The notes beneath the pieces were generated by a model that worked only from the letters and a program-made list of their open reading frames with translations, had not been told where the DNA came from and did not search any database. A program made the translations under genes and the position numbers. This document shows, piece after piece, positions 8,347 to 16,517 of a stretch of DNA of 64,000 bases. Each line of letters opens with the position of its first letter. The first letter of the stretch is position 1. The stretch is from the NCBI GenBank assembly GCA_050260775.1, contig JBLNCP010000022.1, forward strand, positions 205,640 through 269,639, given 5' to 3'. The stretch is from CALABS01 sp050260775. GTDB taxonomy: Bacteria; Pseudomonadota; Alphaproteobacteria; Rhodospirillales; Magnetospirillaceae.

Positions 8347-8978
8347 AGACAGGCATGCGGCTTACGAGGCGGATCCTCATCCTCGCCGCTGCTCTGCTGA
8401 GCCTGTCCTCCTGCTACATCCCCGACAAGTTCAAGTCCGAACTGCGCCTGTCGCGGTACGGCGACTACGCCCTCAGTTATGACGGCGAACTTATCTACGC
8501 GCCGATCATGCACGACTACGCCGAGGGCAAAATCACGCCCGAGAACGAGGAAGAGCGCAACCAGAACATCTACAACGACCTGGTGCGCGATCCTGCGATC
8601 AAAGACCTGAAGCGCACCGGCAAAGGCCGCTTCCATGTCCGCTACGAGCGCACCGGCCGTTTGGGCAAGGTCCAATTGTCGGCGTATCTGAGGCGGGATG
8701 CCCGTCTGCTGTCGCTGAAATCGAATGAGGACGGCACCATCATCGTTAGCGGCAATGGGGTAAAGCCATCGGACGCCCAGCGCATGGCCGAACTGGGGCT
8801 CGGCATGGAGGGTGAGTTCCGAGTCACCACCGACGCCAACGTCATCAAGCACAATGCGACCACGGTGCGGCCGTTCGGCCAATACAAGGTCTACATCTGG
8901 AAGATCGAGAATCCGCTGTCGCCCTCGCCCATGCTGGTGATGTTGCGTGACCCGGATCCGGACCGTCCGCTGAACTGA
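8343..8978 (+). CDS. Predicted lipoprotein of unknown function
   Basis: The 211-aa product has a lipoprotein signal: basic n-region (MKTGMRLTRR), hydrophobic core and lipobox LSSC with the lipidation Cys at about residue 24. The mature part is charged and soluble, with no repeat or membrane segment, and I do not recognise a named domain. The start overlaps the mazG stop (ATGA), so translation is probably coupled, and an SDR gene follows 11 bases later. It would sit in the cell envelope. Function unknown. Confidence 0.8.
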   Translation: MKTGMRLTRRILILAAALLSLSSCYIPDKFKSELRLSRYGDYALSYDGELIYAPIMHDYAEGKITPENEEERNQNIYNDLVRDPAIKDLKRTGKGRFHVRYERTGRLGKVQLSAYLRRDARLLSLKSNEDGTIIVSGNGVKPSDAQRMAELGLGMEGEFRVTTDANVIKHNATTVRPFGQYKVYIWKIENPLSPSPMLVMLRDPDPDRPLN

Positions 8979-8989
8979 GAGAGGTTGCC

Positions 8990-9757
8990 ATGACTGATTG
9001 GACCGGACGCACCGTCTTCGTCACCGGTGCTACCGCCGGGTTCGGCGCGGCCATCGCCCGCCGCTATGCCGCGGCAGGGGCACGCCTCGTCGTCTGCGGC
9101 CGCCGCACCGACAGGCTGGAGGCGCTGGCCGCCGAGCTGGACGCGCCCGTGCACGCCTTGACCCTCGATGTTCGTGACCGCAAAGCGGTTTTCGCCGCGA
9201 TCGAGGCCCTGCCCGCCGAATTCGCGGCGATCGACGTCCTGGTCAACAATGCCGGCCTCGCCCTGGGCTTGGAGCCGGCGCATGAGGCCGATCTGGATGA
9301 ATGGGAGGCCATGGTCGACACCAATGTCAAAGGCCTCATGTTTGTTACCCGCGCGGTCCTCCCGGGCATGGTGGCCCGTGACCGGGGACATATCGTCAAC
9401 CTCTCGTCCATCGCCGGCACTTACCCCTACCCCGGCGGCAATGCCTACGGTGCCACCAAGGCGGCGGTCTCCCAGCTCTCCCTCAATCTGATCGCCGACC
9501 TGATCAATACCGGCGTTCGGGTGACCAGCATCGAGCCCGGCCTGTGCGGGGGGTCTGAATTCTCGGTCGTGCGTTTCAGAGGGGATGCCGAGGCGGCCGC
9601 CAAGGTCTATGCCGACACCACGCCGCTGACCTCGGCGGATGTCGCCGAGGCGGTGTTCTGGGCCACCTCCCTGCCCGCCCACGTCAACATCAACCGCATC
9701 GAAATGATGCCGGTGACGCAGGGGCCGGCCGGCCTGGCGGTGCATCGGCGCAAATGA
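8990..9757 (+). CDS. Short-chain dehydrogenase/reductase, YdfG-like
   Basis: This 255-aa classical SDR has the cofactor turn TGATAGFG (about residues 12-19), a GRR motif after beta-2 that favours NADP, NNAG (about 85-88), the catalytic Ser in LSSIAG and YxxxK (YGATK, about 149-153). The late NINRIEMMPVTQ segment is typical of YdfG-type 3-hydroxy acid (serine/3-hydroxypropionate) dehydrogenases. It is the last gene of the mazG run and faces the inositol-phosphatase-like gene tail to tail. The substrate assignment is by family only. Confidence 0.9.
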   Translation: MTDWTGRTVFVTGATAGFGAAIARRYAAAGARLVVCGRRTDRLEALAAELDAPVHALTLDVRDRKAVFAAIEALPAEFAAIDVLVNNAGLALGLEPAHEADLDEWEAMVDTNVKGLMFVTRAVLPGMVARDRGHIVNLSSIAGTYPYPGGNAYGATKAAVSQLSLNLIADLINTGVRVTSIEPGLCGGSEFSVVRFRGDAEAAAKVYADTTPLTSADVAEAVFWATSLPAHVNINRIEMMPVTQGPAGLAVHRRK

Positions 9758-9773
9758 AGGCTTGCGCCGCCGG

Positions 9774-10547
9774 TCAGTCGATCAGCGGCTGCAGTTGGCG
9801 CCAGCTCGCCTCGCCGGGGGCCAGCAGCAGTTGGCCGTCGGGATGGACCACGGGGGTATAGGCCGAGCCGTCCATCATGGCTCCGAACCCGCCGGCCTCC
9901 GCGTGCATCAACACGCCGGCGGCGTGGTCCCACGGCATCAGCCGCTTGAAATGGGCAAAATGCAGGTGGCCCTGGACGAGGTCCAGGTAGTCGTGGGCGG
10001 CGCTGCCGCGACGGGCCACCATCAGCACCTGCTCAGCCACCCGTCCCTTCTTCTTGACCGACCCCGACATGCGCGCCAGCGACACTTCCTCGGCGACAAC
10101 CAGCGGCAGGCGGGTATCACCGCGCCAGGCGCCCTCGCCCCTGACCGTGATGTAGGACGCGTTGGGAATGGGATCGTGGATCCAGCCGGCTTGGGTGACG
10201 CCGTCCACCACCAGCGCGACGACCACGGCGAAGCGTGGGCGGCCGTGGGCGAAGTTGCCGGTTCCGTCGACGGGATCGATCACCCACACCGCACCGGAGC
10301 ATTCAAGGGCGGAAAGCAGCGATTGATCGGCCTCGACCGCCTCTTCCCCGACCACGGCGCCGGGCAACAACTCCGTCAGACGCCGGGTCAGCACCCGCTC
10401 GGCCACAACGTCGGCCTCGGTAACCAGGTTGTTCGGCCTCTTCTCCCGGATATCGCAAGCCCTCAGGTTCCTGAACCGCGGCAGGATCTCCGCCTCGGTG
10501 ACCTCGCGGATGATGGTGTCGACCTTGGCAGGATCGGGCAGCCTCAA
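9774..10547 (-). CDS. Inositol monophosphatase-family phosphatase
   Basis: The 257-aa enzyme shows the Mg-dependent lithium-sensitive phosphatase motifs: GEE (about residues 67-69), DPVDGTGNF (about 91-99) and WDHAAG (about 207-212). Members hydrolyse inositol phosphate, histidinol phosphate or 3'-phosphoadenosine phosphates; which applies here cannot be told. The start is TTG 10547, overlapping the hflX stop (TTGA), so it belongs to the hfq-hflX transcription unit. Confidence 0.9.
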   Translation of the reverse strand: MRLPDPAKVDTIIREVTEAEILPRFRNLRACDIREKRPNNLVTEADVVAERVLTRRLTELLPGAVVGEEAVEADQSLLSALECSGAVWVIDPVDGTGNFAHGRPRFAVVVALVVDGVTQAGWIHDPIPNASYITVRGEGAWRGDTRLPLVVAEEVSLARMSGSVKKKGRVAEQVLMVARRGSAAHDYLDLVQGHLHFAHFKRLMPWDHAAGVLMHAEAGGFGAMMDGSAYTPVVHPDGQLLLAPGEASWRQLQPLID

Positions 10548-11860
10548 TTGGCCCTCCCCACCGCCATCCGCTGCTGGAAACGGTGGGCGTCCGCCGGATC
10601 AAGGCGCACGCGCATGTAAGCGGTTGTCTCGTCGTCACGGCGGGCGACGACCTCGCCATGACGGTAAAGCCAGGAGATGTTGGCGCCGTCAGCCAGGGCA
10701 AGCTGGACGTCAACCAGTTGACGGCCGGCCGAGAGCCTTTGGTCGAGGCAAGCCAGCAAGGCATCGACGCCGTCGCCGGTTACCGCGGAAATCGCCACCG
10801 CGTCGGTCCGGCGGGAGGCCTGGTTGACAACCTCCTCGCGGCGAGGCGCGTCGAGCAGGTCGATCTTGTTGAGAGCGTCGACGAGGCCGCGGTCCACCAT
10901 CTCACCCAATCCCAGATCTCTTAGCACGCCCTCGACGTCGGCGGCCTGGGCTTCGGAATCGGGGTGGGAGACATCGCGGACGTGCACCACAACGTCTGCC
11001 TCCAACACCTCCTCGAGCGTGGCGCGGAACGCCGCAACCAACTCGTGGGGAAGATCGGAGACGAAGCCGACCGTATCGGAAAGGATGATCTGGCGACCCG
11101 ACGGCAGCTTGAGCCCGCGCATGGTGGGATCGAGGGTGGCGAAGAGCATGTCCTGGGCGAGGACTTCGGCGCGGGTCAGCCGGTTGAACAGCGTCGACTT
11201 GCCCGCATTGGTGTAGCCGACCAGGGCGATAATCGGATAGGGCACGCGGCGACGCGCCGAACGGTGCAGTTCGCGGGTGCGCTTCACCTCTTCCAACTCG
11301 CGCTTCAACTTGACGATGCGCTCACCGATCATGCGGCGGTCGGCTTCGATCTGGGTCTCGCCGGGGCCGCCCAGGAATCCAAAACCGCCACGCTGACGCT
11401 CAAGGTGGGTCCAGGAGCGCACCAGGCGTGACCGTTGGTACGACAACGCCGCCAGTTCGACCTGCAGGGAGCCTTCGCGGGTGCGGGCCCGTTCGCCAAA
11501 GATTTCCAGGATGAGGCCTGTGCGGTCGATGACCTTGCACGACCACGCCTTTTCCAGGTTGCGCTGCTGGACCGGCGAAAGGTGGCCGTCGACCACCGCG
11601 ACGCCTACCTCCTTGTCCTTGACCTCACTTGCCAGCCGGTCGACTGCCCCCTTGCCGAGCAAGGTAGCGGGGCGACGCTTGGCCACAGGCACAACCTCGG
11701 CCAGGACGATGTCGAGGGCGATGGCCTGGGCCAGCCCGATAGCCTCATCCAGGCGCGCTTCCGGTATCCGGATGCCGCCCTCACCCGCCTTCAAGGCGGG
11801 ATGGACGACCATGGCACGCTGCGGTGGGGACTGGGTACGTTCGGCCTGTCCGTTCGCCAA
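10544..11860 (-). CDS. hflX: Ribosome-associated GTPase HflX
   Basis: The 438-aa product has the HflX N-terminal domain (about residues 15-190, with the conserved QTQIEADRR-like segment GETQIEADRR) followed by an Obg/Era-type G domain. The G1 loop is GYTNAGKST, G3 is DTVGFV and G4 is NKID. HflX binds 50S subunits and splits or rescues stalled ribosomes, notably on heat stress. The start is a TTG at 11860, two bases after the hfq stop; a later ATG at residue 17 is the alternative. hfq-hflX is a conserved pair. Confidence 0.95.
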   Translation of the reverse strand: MANGQAERTQSPPQRAMVVHPALKAGEGGIRIPEARLDEAIGLAQAIALDIVLAEVVPVAKRRPATLLGKGAVDRLASEVKDKEVGVAVVDGHLSPVQQRNLEKAWSCKVIDRTGLILEIFGERARTREGSLQVELAALSYQRSRLVRSWTHLERQRGGFGFLGGPGETQIEADRRMIGERIVKLKRELEEVKRTRELHRSARRRVPYPIIALVGYTNAGKSTLFNRLTRAEVLAQDMLFATLDPTMRGLKLPSGRQIILSDTVGFVSDLPHELVAAFRATLEEVLEADVVVHVRDVSHPDSEAQAADVEGVLRDLGLGEMVDRGLVDALNKIDLLDAPRREEVVNQASRRTDAVAISAVTGDGVDALLACLDQRLSAGRQLVDVQLALADGANISWLYRHGEVVARRDDETTAYMRVRLDPADAHRFQQRMAVGRAN

Positions 11861-11862
11861 GA

Positions 11863-12114
11863 TTATTCTTCGCCGTTTTCCTTGTTCGGCTCGAACAGCT
11901 GGATCGGATTGGAGGGCATCACCGTAGAAATGGCGTGCTTGTAGACCAGCTGCGTATGACCGTCACGGCGCAACAGCACGGAGAAGTTGTCGAACCAGGT
12001 GACGATGCCCTGAAGCTTAACACCGTTGACCAGGAAGATGGTGACCGGCGTTTTGTTCTTGCGGATGTGATTGAGAAAAACATCCTGAACGTTCTGGGAC
12101 TTTTCCGCGGACAT
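11863..12114 (-). CDS. hfq: RNA chaperone Hfq
   Basis: This 83-aa Sm-like protein contains Sm1 (about residues 8-50; QNVQDVFLNHIRK...VNGVKLQGIV) and Sm2 with the YKHAIST RNA-binding motif (about 58-64). It forms a hexamer and helps small RNAs pair with mRNAs. The C-terminal tail is short, as in alphaproteobacteria. An 84-base gap separates it from the HAD gene upstream, so it may have its own promoter. hflX follows two bases downstream. Confidence 0.98.
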   Translation of the reverse strand: MSAEKSQNVQDVFLNHIRKNKTPVTIFLVNGVKLQGIVTWFDNFSVLLRRDGHTQLVYKHAISTVMPSNPIQLFEPNKENGEE

Positions 12115-12198
12115 GGGTGGGATCCGTTCTTATTTGCCCGAAATGCTTATCGTCCATCACCGAGAAGAAGCCTTCCCTAAGACCACCTCTCGTTACCA

Positions 12199-12870
12199 TC
12201 AAATCGGGGATATGGGAACCGATAGTTCACGGACAAGAGCGACTATCGCATTGCAGCAGGACAGATGACATACTGGCGGGTGGGCGTCGAACTCACCCGG
12301 TCGGGGAGGTTCTGCCCTTATCAACATTGGCGTGCACCCTGAATCGTGTCCGCAATGCATGTCGATGGGGGCATCGCCGACAAACCATACTTCGGCACCA
12401 GGCTCTAACCCACCCGCGGCCAGCGCCATGTGCACCGGCGCCGGATGCGGCTTGTCCGCCTTGGCGTCCGAGGCGCCGACCAGTGCCCCGAACAGGCCCG
12501 TCCACCCCAGCGCCTCGACCTCCTTGCGCAGGAAGCCTCCTCGCTTGTTGCTGACCACGGCGAGGTAAATCCCAAGCGCGTTCAGTTCCTTCAGCATGGC
12601 CATCGCGCCGGGGAGCGGCCGCAGGTGCGCCATGTGGATGGCCTCGAAGCTCTTGTAGAAGACGTCCCTCGCCTCCTCCCAACGGTCGCCGAACATCTCG
12701 GGAAAGGAGTCCCTGAGGGACTTGGCGACGTTGGCCCGGGTTTCGTCCATGGTCCATTCCGGCAGTCCGAAATGACGGAAGGTCATGTTGTAGGCTTCCT
12801 GGATGCACAGCCACGAATCGACGAGCGTGTTGTCCCAATCGAAAATGACGGCACGGGGCTTGGCGATCAC
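12199..12870 (-). CDS. HAD-superfamily hydrolase
   Basis: The 223-aa protein carries HAD motif I as FDWDNTLVDS (residues 9-18; nucleophile Asp and Asp+2), a motif II Ser/Thr region (VVSNKRGG, about 104-111), a motif III Lys and the motif IV acidic pair in GDAPIDMHCG. It resembles phosphoglycolate phosphatase-like (Gph/PGMB) members with a helical cap between motifs I and II. The start is GTG 12870, overlapping the stop of the aminotransferase gene (GTGA). The substrate is unknown. The last 20 residues are Cys/Val-rich and unusual for the family. Confidence 0.87.
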   Translation of the reverse strand: MIAKPRAVIFDWDNTLVDSWLCIQEAYNMTFRHFGLPEWTMDETRANVAKSLRDSFPEMFGDRWEEARDVFYKSFEAIHMAHLRPLPGAMAMLKELNALGIYLAVVSNKRGGFLRKEVEALGWTGLFGALVGASDAKADKPHPAPVHMALAAGGLEPGAEVWFVGDAPIDMHCGHDSGCTPMLIRAEPPRPGEFDAHPPVCHLSCCNAIVALVRELSVPISPI

Positions 12871-13715
12871 GACGCGCGATACTCCAGATAGCGGCGGCGC
12901 AGTTCCAGCGTCACCGGGCCAGGGCTGCCGGTGCCGACCGGTCGCCCGTCGATGCGGGTGACCGGCAGCACCATGATGGTAGTCCCTGAGGCAAACGCCT
13001 CGCGGGCGGCCATCGCCTCGGCGACCGTGAACGGGCGCTCGCCGACTTCCACGCCCATCTCACGAGCCAGCCGAAGGACGTTGCTGCGGGTGACGCCGCC
13101 GAGGATGTGCTGATCGGCGGGATGGGTGAGCAGGGCTCCATCCTTGGCGATGATGAAGGCGTTGGTGGCCGATCCCTCGGTGACGCAGCCCTTCGCGTCG
13201 ACCAGCCACGCCTCCCAGGCACCGGCCTCCTTGGCAGACTGGCGGGCGAGGACATTGGCGAGCAGGCCGACCGACTTGATATCAACCCGCTGCCAGCGCT
13301 GGTCAGGGCGGGTGACTACCGCGACCCCCTCCTCCACCATTGAGGCTGAGGCGCCCTTCTGGGACCACGCGCTGACCACCAGACTGGAGACCGCATCCTG
13401 TGGAAACAGGTGGTTGCGATGGGCGACGCCGCGGCTGGCCTGAACATAGACCACCCCGTCGGTGACGCGATTGCGCCGAACCACCTCGGCCAGAATGAAT
13501 GGGATGGTGCACCGCGCGACCGGCCAGGCGACGGCCAGAGCCGCCAGAGATCGCTCAAGCCTGTCGAGGTGCTGTTCGACGTGGCGCACGCGCCCACCCA
13601 GCACCGGCATCACCTCGTAGACGGCATCGCCGAACTGGTAGCCGCGATCTTCGATGTGGACCGCAGCCTCGTCGTGCGGGACGTAACGCCCGTTGACGTA
13701 GGATACCCTTGGCAC
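12867..13715 (-). CDS. Class IV PLP aminotransferase (D-amino-acid transaminase-like)
   Basis: The 282-aa fold-type IV protein has the RGYQFGDAVYE segment (about residues 24-34), the PLP Lys in DIKSVGLLANV (about 145-155) and EGSATNAFI (about 176-184). This is the pattern of D-alanine aminotransferases (Dat), which interconvert D-Ala and D-Glu; branched-chain transaminase or ADC lyase relatives are less likely. The start is GTG 13715, two bases from the trkA stop. Its place between trkA and hfq is shared by related alphaproteobacteria and suggests co-transcription from the ntr cluster. Confidence 0.88.
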   Translation of the reverse strand: MPRVSYVNGRYVPHDEAAVHIEDRGYQFGDAVYEVMPVLGGRVRHVEQHLDRLERSLAALAVAWPVARCTIPFILAEVVRRNRVTDGVVYVQASRGVAHRNHLFPQDAVSSLVVSAWSQKGASASMVEEGVAVVTRPDQRWQRVDIKSVGLLANVLARQSAKEAGAWEAWLVDAKGCVTEGSATNAFIIAKDGALLTHPADQHILGGVTRSNVLRLAREMGVEVGERPFTVAEAMAAREAFASGTTIMVLPVTRIDGRPVGTGSPGPVTLELRRRYLEYRAS

Positions 13716-13717
13716 GC

Positions 13718-15094
13718 TCAGAAATACTCCAGGCGGACGGAAAACATCTTCTCGACCTTCTTCACCGCGTCGGCGACGGCGAACAGGACGACGCGGTCGC
13801 CCGACTGCACCACCGTGTTGCCGCGCGGACTGATGACCTGGCCGTCGCGGACCACGGCGCCCACGAGGACGCCGGCGGGCAACTTGACGTCACGCAGCGG
13901 CTTGCCGACCAGGGGCGATGTCTCAAGGGCATCGGCCTCGATCAACTCGCCGAATCCTTCGTGCAGGGAATGGACGCCGTGGATGCGGCCGCGGCGGACA
14001 TGCTGAAGGATGTTGGACACGGTGATGGCGCGCGGACTGATCACCACATCGACCCCGAGAGGCCCCATCAGGGCATTGTAGGTCGTCTTGTTGATCAGTG
14101 CCATGGCGCGCCGGGCTCCGGTGCGCTTGGCCAGCAACGAGGAGAGGATGTTGGTCTCGTCGTCGTTGGTGACCGAAACCACCGTCTCGGACGCCGCCAC
14201 CGACGCTTCGGCCAGTATCTCAGGGTCGAGGACGTCGCCGTTGAGCACCACTGTCCGGTGCAGCGTCTTGGCGACGTATTCCGCCCGTTCCTTGCTGCTC
14301 TCGATGATCTTGACCGATGCCCCGCTGTGGTCGGCTTCGATTTGCTGCGCCAGGAACAGGCCGATGTTGCCGCCGCCGAACACCACAATGCGACGGGCCT
14401 CCTGGTCTTCGCGGCCGAAGGCGGCAAGGGCGCGGTTCACGTGGTTCGTATCGGCGACGAAATAGACTTCGTCGCCGTCGATCATCTGATCCTCGGCGGT
14501 CGGCACAATGGCCTTGCCACCGCGGATGATGGCGATCACCACGATGTTGAGGTCGGGAAAGAGCACGGTCAGCTGGCGCAGCGGCGTGTTGATCAACGGG
14601 CACTGATCGGTACAGCGCACACCGATCAGGCGGACCTTGTCGCCGGCCAGCGGAATTACGTCGGTGGCTCCGGGCACCTGCAGCCGCCGGCTGATGGCGC
14701 GAGCCACCTCGATTTCGGGGCTGATGATCACGTCGATCGGCATGTGGTCGCGCGAGAAAAGCGTCGCCCACATGGGCTGCAGATAGCTCTGGGCGCGGAC
14801 ACGGGCGATCTTGGTGGGCACGTTGAACAGCGAATGCGCCACTTGGCACGCCACCATGTTGACTTCGTCGGCATGGGTGACCGCGATCAGCATGTCTGCA
14901 TCGGCCGCCCCGGCCTGCTCCAGCACCGTGGGATGGGAGGCGTGCCCAAGGATGGCCTGCACGTCCAGGGTGTCGCTGATCTTGCGGATCAGTTCCGGGC
15001 GCTGGTCGATGACCGTGACGTCGTTGTTCTCGCTGGCGAGATAATGGGCGATGTTGAAACCGACGACGCCGGCTCCGCAGACGATGACCTTCAT
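13718..15094 (-). CDS. trkA: Trk potassium uptake system NAD-binding subunit TrkA
   Basis: The 458-aa product matches the standard TrkA length. It is two RCK repeats, each a Rossmann RCK-N domain plus an RCK-C domain. Nucleotide-binding glycine motifs are at GAGVVGFNIA (about residues 7-16) and FGGGNIGLFLA (about 238-248). TrkA gates the TrkH/TrkG potassium channel from the cytoplasmic face. ATG 15094 is chosen because MKVIVCGAGVVG is the family start; the open frame upstream is a GC artefact. It follows ntrX by 19 bases, the usual alphaproteobacterial order. Confidence 0.96.
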   Translation of the reverse strand: MKVIVCGAGVVGFNIAHYLASENNDVTVIDQRPELIRKISDTLDVQAILGHASHPTVLEQAGAADADMLIAVTHADEVNMVACQVAHSLFNVPTKIARVRAQSYLQPMWATLFSRDHMPIDVIISPEIEVARAISRRLQVPGATDVIPLAGDKVRLIGVRCTDQCPLINTPLRQLTVLFPDLNIVVIAIIRGGKAIVPTAEDQMIDGDEVYFVADTNHVNRALAAFGREDQEARRIVVFGGGNIGLFLAQQIEADHSGASVKIIESSKERAEYVAKTLHRTVVLNGDVLDPEILAEASVAASETVVSVTNDDETNILSSLLAKRTGARRAMALINKTTYNALMGPLGVDVVISPRAITVSNILQHVRRGRIHGVHSLHEGFGELIEADALETSPLVGKPLRDVKLPAGVLVGAVVRDGQVISPRGNTVVQSGDRVVLFAVADAVKKVEKMFSVRLEYF

Positions 15095-15113
15095 GCCCGC
15101 CCCCTGACCATCC

Positions 15114-16517
15114 TTAACCGCGCGTCTTTTCGTCGGTGTTGACGCCCAGCAGCTTGAGCTTTCGATGGAGGGCCGAGCGCTCCATGCCGACGAAAGCCGC
15201 GGTGCGCGAAATGTTGCCGGCAAATCGGTTGACCTGCGCCAGCAGGTATTCGCGCTCGAACAGTTCGCGCGCGTCCCTGAGCGGCAAGGTCATGATCTCG
15301 CTCGACTTCTCCCAGCGCAACACCGCCGGAGTAATGGCGCCGATCTCGCTGGGCAGCATGTCGGCGCGGATGGGCTCCCCAGCTTCCCCAGGAGCCATGA
15401 TCAACAGCCAGTCCATGACGTTGCGGAGCTGGCGCACGTTGCCGGGCCAGTCATAGGCCTGGAGCGCAGCCAGCGCGTCTTCGCCCAGCGGGCGCGGCTG
15501 AACGCCGGCGGCTTGCGCCGCCAGTTGCATGAAGTGGCGCGCCAGCAGGGGAATGTCCTCCTTGCGCTCGCGCAGCGAGGGGACGCGCACCGGCACTACA
15601 TTGAGGCGATAGAACAAATCCTCGCGGAACCGCCCGGCGGCGATCTCGGCCTGCGGGTCGCGGTTGGTGCTGGCGATAACGCGCACGTCCACCTCGACCC
15701 GGGTGCCGCCGCCGACGCGCTCGAAGGTCTGGTCCTGCAGGACCCGGACGATCTTGCCCTGGGTTTCCAGCGGCATGTCGCCGACCTCATCGAGCAGCAA
15801 GGTGCCGCCGTGGGCCTGCTCGAAGGTGCCGATTTTTCGGGGGTTGTCGGGGCCATCGCCATGCTCGGTCCCGAACAGCTCGATTTCCATCCGGTCCGGG
15901 TGCATGGCTGCGCAATTGACAACGACAAACGGACCATCGGCGCGACGCGAGCGGGCATGGATGATGCGCGCCACCACTTCCTTGCCGGAGCCGGCCGGGC
16001 CCGTCACGAGCACGCGGGAATTTGTCGGCGCGGCCTTGTCGATGGCGGAGCGGATCTGCTGAACAAGCGGCGACGTCCCGACGAGGTCGGCTGCATTGCC
16101 GCTGGTCCCGGCGCGCAGCCGCAACTCACGGTTCTCGCGCCTAAGGCGTGCCGCCTCGATGGCACGATCCACGATGATGAGCAGTCGGTCGGTCTGGAAA
16201 GGCTTCTCGATGAAGTCGTAGGCGCCGATCTTGATGGCTTCGACGGCGGTCTCGATGGTCCCATGGCCCGAAATCATCACCACGGGCACTTCCGGGTGCT
16301 CGCGCTTTACGGCCTCAAGGATGCCCAGGCCGTCGAGCTTCGATCCCTGCAGCCAGATGTCCTGGATGATCAGGCTGGGCCGGCGCGCGCGCACCGCCTC
16401 CAACGCCGCATCGGAATTGGCGGCCTCGCGAGTGGAATAGCCTTCGTCCTCGAGGATGCCGGCAATGAGCGCACGGATATCGGCCTCATCGTCGACGATC
16501 AGGATGTCATGCGCCAT
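15114..16517 (-). CDS. ntrX: Nitrogen-related response regulator NtrX
   Basis: The 467-aa regulator has a receiver domain (residues 1-120; acidic pocket VDDEAD, phosphorylatable Asp in IIQDIWL, KPF Lys), an AAA+ domain (about 140-370) and a C-terminal Fis-type helix-turn-helix. The Walker A-like GPAGSGKE and Walker B LLLDEVGDM are present. The GAFTGA loop that contacts sigma-54 is absent: ELFGTEHGDGPDNPRK stands where GAFTGA should be. NtrX is partner of NtrY and in alphaproteobacteria is linked to nitrate, redox and envelope control. The start overlaps the end of ntrY by 11 bases. Confidence 0.95.
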   Translation of the reverse strand: MAHDILIVDDEADIRALIAGILEDEGYSTREAANSDAALEAVRARRPSLIIQDIWLQGSKLDGLGILEAVKREHPEVPVVMISGHGTIETAVEAIKIGAYDFIEKPFQTDRLLIIVDRAIEAARLRRENRELRLRAGTSGNAADLVGTSPLVQQIRSAIDKAAPTNSRVLVTGPAGSGKEVVARIIHARSRRADGPFVVVNCAAMHPDRMEIELFGTEHGDGPDNPRKIGTFEQAHGGTLLLDEVGDMPLETQGKIVRVLQDQTFERVGGGTRVEVDVRVIASTNRDPQAEIAAGRFREDLFYRLNVVPVRVPSLRERKEDIPLLARHFMQLAAQAAGVQPRPLGEDALAALQAYDWPGNVRQLRNVMDWLLIMAPGEAGEPIRADMLPSEIGAITPAVLRWEKSSEIMTLPLRDARELFEREYLLAQVNRFAGNISRTAAFVGMERSALHRKLKLLGVNTDEKTRG

